8,521 nucleotides of DNA from Thermodesulfovibrio sp. (GTDB lineage Bacteria > Nitrospirota > Thermodesulfovibrionia > Thermodesulfovibrionales > JdFR-85), in NCBI GenBank assembly GCA_027050975.1, contig JALUAR010000260.1, forward strand, positions 1 through 8,521. Direction: 5' to 3'. This document shows positions 5,497 through 8,521 of the stretch, piece after piece (position 1 is the stretch's first letter; every line of letters starts with the position of its first letter). The notes below the pieces were generated by a model. That model did not search any database and was not told the DNA's origin. It worked only from the letters and a program-made list of their open reading frames with translations. A program made the translations under genes and the position numbers.

Positions 5497-7968
5497 TCAC
5501 CGTGTTTTCTTCTTTTTGCCAGTCCTGGTTTTAGTTGCCTTTGCTGTCTTTGCTGCTTTCGCTGCTTTTGTTGTCTTTTTAGTTGTCTTTTTTGCTGTCT
5601 TTTTTGCCCTCTTTACCTTTTTGGGTTTAAGGGCTATCTCCAGAACCTCATCCATCTTTTCAACAAGTACGAACTCCAGATCCTTCTTTACATACTTGGG
5701 AATATCCTCCAGGTCTTTCTCATTTCTCGTCGGAATGATAATCGTTTTAATACCCATCCGCTTGGCAGCAAGGGCCTTCTCTTTAAGCCCTCCGATGGGC
5801 AGAACCCTGCCACGGAGTGTCACCTCTCCGGTCATGGCCACCCTCTTGTCCACTGCCTTGCCAGTAAGGGCAGAGGCTATGGCTGTAGCCATGGTGATTC
5901 CTGCAGAGGGGCCATCCTTTGGAATGGCACCAGCCGGCACATGAATATGTATATCAATCTTTGAAAACAGCTCTTCCTTTATTCCCAGGTCCTTTGCCTT
6001 TGAGCGGATGTAACTCAGGGCTGCCTGGGCAGACTCCTTCATCACTTCACCAAGCTGTCCTGTAAGGGTAAGGCTGCCGCGGCCCTTCATAATTGTGGCC
6101 TCTACATAGATAATATCTCCGCCTGTCTCTGTCCAGGCCAGACCAGTGGCAACGCCTACCTCATCCTCTTTCATCTCCTCCTCAGGGAGATACTTCGGAA
6201 TACCGAGGTACTTCTGAAGATTTCTTGAGGTGATTACAAACCGCTTTTTCTTGCCCTCTGCTATCTGCTTTGCCACCTTTCTGCACAGATGTGCAATCTC
6301 CCTTTCCAGGTTTCTTACCCCTGCCTCCCGGGTGTAGTGGGAGATAAGCATACGAAGGGCTGAATCTGTAACAGTGAGTATCTTTTCTGTAATGCCATGC
6401 TCCTCGAGTTGCTTGGGCAGGAGATAATTCCTTGCTATGCCCAGCTTCTCCTCCTCAGTATATCCGCTGAGATAGATGATCTCCATCCTGTCACGCAATG
6501 GACTTGGAATTGTATCAACTATATTACCGGTGGTTATAAACATTACATTCGAAAGATCAAAAGGTACCGCCAGATAGTGATCAACAAAGGCATTGTTCTG
6601 CTCAGGGTCAAGTACCTCCAGCAGTGCTGATGACGGATCACCCCTGAAGTCCATCCCGATCTTGTCTATCTCATCAAGCATGAAGACGGGATTGTTTGTG
6701 CCTGCCTGTTTGATGCCCTGAATTATCCTGCCTGGCAGGGCACCCACATAGGTCCTCCTGTGGCCCCTTATCTCTGCCTCATCTCTCACGCCTCCGAGGG
6801 ACATCCTTACAAACTCCCTGCCGAGGCTTCTGGCAATGGATCTTCCCAGAGAGGTCTTACCCACTCCAGGCGGACCAATGAAGCAGAGTATTGGTCCCTT
6901 CATTTTTGCTTTAAGCTTTCTAACGCTAAGGTACTCCAGTATTCTCTCCTTCACCTTCTCAAGGTCATAGTGGTCTTCATCTAAGACCTTTTTTGCCTCT
7001 TTGATATCAAGGGTGTCCTTTGTGGACTTGCTCCAGGGTAGCTCAACCAGCCAGTCAAGATAGGTTCTTACAGTGGCGGCCTCTGCACTGTCTGGATGCA
7101 TCTTCTCAAGCCGCTTAAGCTGCTTCTCTGCCTCCTTAAGAACCTTCTCAGGCATCTTGGCAGCCTCTATCTTTTTGCGGTATTCGTTGATCTCCTCAGT
7201 ACGTTCATCTATCTCTCCAAGCTCTCTCTGGATGGCCTTAAGCTGTTCCCTGAGGAAGTATTCCCTCTGGGTCTTGTCAATCTCTCCCCGGGCCTCGGTC
7301 TGTATCTTCTGCTGCACAAGCAGAAGTTCTATCTCCCTTCCCAGGACCTCGCTCACACGTTTAAGACGCTGCACCGGGTCTGTTATCTCAAGGATCTCCT
7401 GGGCCTGTTCTGTCTTCAGTCCCAGATTGGAGGCTATCAGGTCTGCCAGTCTACCCGGGTCATCAAGGTTCTCTATCACTACCATTATGTCCGGCAGGAT
7501 GGTCTTCCCAAGGGAGACAGCCTTGTCCAGCTGCTCCTTTACAGTACGCATGAGGGCCTCTATCTCCAGTGTAATCTCTGCTGGCTTGCGGTCCTCCAGC
7601 TTCTCAATCTGAGCCTCGTAGTAATTGTGATCATGAAGTTTAATATCCTTAACACTTGCCTTTGTTACTCCCTGGACCAGGATCTTCACCCTTCCGTCAG
7701 GCAGTTTCAGCATCCGCATGATCAATCCTACAGTGCCAACCTTATAAAGGTCCTCTGGCGTGGGACTCTCTATATTCAGATCCTTTTGGGTAAGAAGGAG
7801 AATCAGTCGGTTGGTGTTTAATGCCTGATCAATTGCTTTAATGGATATCTCCCTGCCCACAAAGAGGGGGATTATCATGTACGGAAAGATAACTATATCC
7901 CTTACAGGAAGCACTGGTAGAGTGTCAGGTATTTCTATCTCTTTTTCATCCTTAACCATCTCAACCAT
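5497..7968 (-). CDS. lon: ATP-dependent Lon protease with basic C-terminal tail
   Basis: This is an 823-residue LonA-type serine protease that unfolds and degrades damaged or regulatory proteins in the cytoplasm as a homohexamer. The LonN substrate-binding domain starts at about residue 17 (LPVLPVRDIVIFP) and continues to about 210. A helical linker spans about 215-310. The AAA+ module has Walker A GPPGVGKT (365-372) and Walker B FMLDEIDK (429-436). The protease domain carries catalytic Ser688 in DGPSAG and Lys731 in GGLKEKALAA, 43 residues apart as in E. coli Lon (Ser679/Lys722). The core ends at about 780. Residues 781-823 add a tail of 19 Lys and 3 Arg with Ala and Thr and no acidic residue, which typical Lon proteins lack. 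The start is fixed by AAGGAG 5 bases upstream. lon is coupled to hsp20. Confidence 0.98.
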   Translation of the reverse strand: MVEMVKDEKEIEIPDTLPVLPVRDIVIFPYMIIPLFVGREISIKAIDQALNTNRLILLLTQKDLNIESPTPEDLYKVGTVGLIMRMLKLPDGRVKILVQGVTKASVKDIKLHDHNYYEAQIEKLEDRKPAEITLEIEALMRTVKEQLDKAVSLGKTILPDIMVVIENLDDPGRLADLIASNLGLKTEQAQEILEITDPVQRLKRVSEVLGREIELLLVQQKIQTEARGEIDKTQREYFLREQLKAIQRELGEIDERTEEINEYRKKIEAAKMPEKVLKEAEKQLKRLEKMHPDSAEAATVRTYLDWLVELPWSKSTKDTLDIKEAKKVLDEDHYDLEKVKERILEYLSVRKLKAKMKGPILCFIGPPGVGKTSLGRSIARSLGREFVRMSLGGVRDEAEIRGHRRTYVGALPGRIIQGIKQAGTNNPVFMLDEIDKIGMDFRGDPSSALLEVLDPEQNNAFVDHYLAVPFDLSNVMFITTGNIVDTIPSPLRDRMEIIYLSGYTEEEKLGIARNYLLPKQLEEHGITEKILTVTDSALRMLISHYTREAGVRNLEREIAHLCRKVAKQIAEGKKKRFVITSRNLQKYLGIPKYLPEEEMKEDEVGVATGLAWTETGGDIIYVEATIMKGRGSLTLTGQLGEVMKESAQAALSYIRSKAKDLGIKEELFSKIDIHIHVPAGAIPKDGPSAGITMATAIASALTGKAVDKRVAMTGEVTLRGRVLPIGGLKEKALAAKRMGIKTIIIPTRNEKDLEDIPKYVKKDLEFVLVEKMDEVLEIALKPKKVKRAKKTAKKTTKKTTKAAKAAKTAKATKTRTGKKKKTR
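5500..5628 (-). repeat. Low-complexity Lys/Ala/Thr repeat encoding the Lon tail
   Basis: This A-rich coding stretch specifies Lon residues 781-823. It contains an imperfect 12-bp tandem unit at 5604-5569 encoding KKTA, KKTT and KKTT, then a shorter KAA/KAA/KTA/KAT pattern. On the plus strand it appears as repeated T-rich blocks (TTTTTTGCTGTC-like). Such units can expand or contract by slippage, so tail length may differ between related strains. The encoded peptide resembles the Lys-Ala-Thr tails of histone H1-like bacterial proteins. A nucleic-acid binding role is inference. Confidence 0.8.
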
Positions 7969-7970
7969 AC

Positions 7971-8342
7971 CTACTCCTTTTCTATCTTTATTTTATATAC
8001 CCTGTCTTCTACTTTGGGTAATGTTACCGTTAAAACACCGTCACGGTAACTTGCCCTTGCTGCCTCTGGATTTACATTTGCGGGAATCGGCAGCTTTCTC
8101 CTGAAGCTGTTGAATTCCCTCTCCATGCATATGTACACACCTGCTCTCTCATCCTCCGGCTTTCTTTTGGTGCCTTCGATTATAAGGACGTCACCGTATA
8201 CCTTGATAAGAACATCATCAGTGCTGATTCCCGGAAGATCAATTACAAAAATAACAGCCTCCTCATTTTCGTATATATCCACAGGAGGGAAATCCTCCCG
8301 TGTCTCTCTTCTGATAAAATAAACCTCTCTTAAAAGTTTCAT
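7971..8342 (-). CDS. Hsp20/alpha-crystallin small heat-shock protein
   Basis: This is a 123-residue ATP-independent holdase of the small heat-shock family, acting in the cytoplasm by binding unfolding proteins. The short N-terminal arm spans about residues 1-17. The alpha-crystallin domain runs from about 18 to 110, with the family's DLPG turn (35-38), an EREFNSFRRKLPIP stretch (about 74-87) and the signature DGVLTVTLPK (101-110). The C-terminal I-x-I oligomerisation motif is IKI at 118-120. The length is at the short end for bacterial members because the N-terminal arm is reduced. The ATG at 8342 fits the domain start, although no strong Shine-Dalgarno sequence precedes it, only a GGGGG run 10 bases away. 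lon follows after 2 bp, making a chaperone-protease operon. Heat-shock regulation is likely from the family but no sigma-32 or CIRCE site is recognisable. Confidence 0.93.
   Translation of the reverse strand: MKLLREVYFIRRETREDFPPVDIYENEEAVIFVIDLPGISTDDVLIKVYGDVLIIEGTKRKPEDERAGVYICMEREFNSFRRKLPIPANVNPEAARASYRDGVLTVTLPKVEDRVYKIKIEKE
7974..7979 (-). promoter_or_regulatory. Shine-Dalgarno site of lon inside hsp20
   Basis: AAGGAG on the minus strand lies 5 bases before the ATG at 7968. It is made from the last sense codons of hsp20, so ribosomes finishing hsp20 meet it. It decides for the start at residue 1 over the alternative ATG at residue 4, which would be 14 bases away. Confidence 0.8.
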
Positions 8343-8352
8343 CGTTCTTTAA

Positions 8353-8374
8353 CCCCCAGCGGCAGGCTGCAGGG
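8353..8374 (-). promoter_or_regulatory. Small GC hairpin covering a possible hsp20 SD
   Basis: On the minus strand CAGC (8369-8366) can pair with GCTG (8360-8357) across a 5-base loop. The stem extends as CCC (8374-8372) with GGG (8356-8354) past a 2-base bulge. The GGGGG run at 8357-8353 is the only purine block that could serve as a Shine-Dalgarno sequence for hsp20, pairing with CCUCC through one G-U wobble, and it lies 10 bases before the ATG. The fold would partly hide it. RNA thermometers are well known in leaders of small heat-shock genes (ROSE and fourU classes), but this sequence shows neither consensus. The regulatory role is inference. Confidence 0.22.
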
Positions 8375-8411
8375 CATCTTAATTTTCTTAAAAATAAGTC
8401 ACTTTTTATTT

Positions 8412-8455
8412 CTGATTCTCCATCCATGTGACCTTCAACGGGAATGGAGAATCAG
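8412..8455 (-). repeat. Perfect 12-bp inverted repeat, possible terminator
   Basis: CTGATTCTCCAT (8412-8423) and ATGGAGAATCAG (8444-8455) are exact reverse complements separated by 20 bases. The right arm touches the stop codon of the upstream partial gene. The position suits a transcription terminator or an mRNA 3'-end stabiliser for that gene. However, on the minus strand the stem is followed by an A-rich stretch (AAATAAAAAG), not a U tract, and the stem is not GC-rich. It is therefore not a canonical intrinsic terminator. A protein-binding operator for the hsp20-lon promoter region is an alternative. It does not match the CIRCE (HrcA) heat-shock operator. Confidence 0.6.
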
Positions 8456-8521
8456 CTACAATGTTTTCTGTTTTAAACCTTCGGCAACCTGTATGAGATA
8501 CTCCCTGAACCTATCACCCAC
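8456..8521 (-). CDS. 3' end of an unidentified gene (partial)
   Basis: Only the last 21 codons and a TAG stop (8458-8456) lie in the window. The visible peptide begins VGDRFREYLI and ends LKQKTL. It looks like an amphipathic terminal helix with mixed charge. The frame is open to the window edge and its stop sits directly against a perfect inverted repeat, as expected at a gene end. The peptide is too short for me to assign a family. It lies in the same orientation as hsp20, about 113 bp upstream of it. A chance open frame of this length cannot be excluded. Confidence 0.5.
   Translation of the reverse strand: MGDRFREYLIQVAEGLKQKTL

Noticed and set aside
5359..5964. Two long plus-strand open frames opposite the lon 3' end
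   Set aside because: They are antisense shadows. The Cys/Phe/Leu-rich or Val/Ala/Phe-rich segments are the complement of the Lys-rich tail repeat, not real membrane segments.
7073..7821. Plus-strand open frames of 179 and 241 codons opposite lon
   Set aside because: They lie antisense to conserved Lon coding sequence, and their Ser/Leu-rich content mirrors lon codons.
8376..8402. Possible hsp20 promoter: GTGACT and TAAGAT on the minus strand
   Set aside because: The spacer is only 15 bases and the -35 match is poor. A start from this -10 would also remove part of the leader hairpin. No sigma-32 or CIRCE site is seen either.

Overview
The window reads as an ordinary chromosomal stretch from a Gram-negative, probably anaerobic bacterium. 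The pairing of an MqnA-type menaquinone enzyme (futalosine route) with a TIGR02757/DUF2400 protein, and the general look of Lon and Hsp20, fit Nitrospirota or the former Deltaproteobacteria. This is a judgement from family resemblance, not a search result. All convincing genes lie on the minus strand, so transcription runs from high to low coordinates. Base composition looks even across the genes. I see no transposase, integrase, tRNA, rRNA or CRISPR array.

Layout in transcription order. 8521-8456 holds the last codons of an unidentified gene. A perfect 12-bp inverted repeat (8412-8455) abuts its stop codon. The roughly 100-bp AT-rich leader after it ends in a small GC hairpin just before the first complete gene. 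Then come hsp20 (8342-7971) and lon (7968-5497), 2 bp apart, with lon's ribosome-binding site inside the end of hsp20. A 103-bp gap separates lon from a tight run of five genes: thiL (5393-4401), a DUF2062 membrane protein (4411-3980), mqnA (3977-3192), rnr (3195-1063) and a TIGR02757 protein (1082-252). Within that run each gene overlaps the next or lies 2 bp from it. The last 251 bp is AT-rich and appears non-coding.

Functionally there are two blocks. hsp20-lon is a protein-quality module, with a small holdase chaperone followed by an ATP-dependent protease. The second block is a mixed housekeeping operon: thiamine diphosphate synthesis, a small inner-membrane protein of unknown role, entry into menaquinone synthesis, 3'-5' RNA decay, and a protein whose C-terminal half resembles HhH-GPD DNA glycosylases. 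The genes look linked by translational coupling rather than by a shared pathway.

I did not find a convincing undescribed multi-gene system. The points most worth a second look are a histone-H1-like Lys/Ala/Thr tail on Lon, the endonuclease III-like Asp and Cys pattern in the TIGR02757 protein, and the structured leader in front of hsp20.
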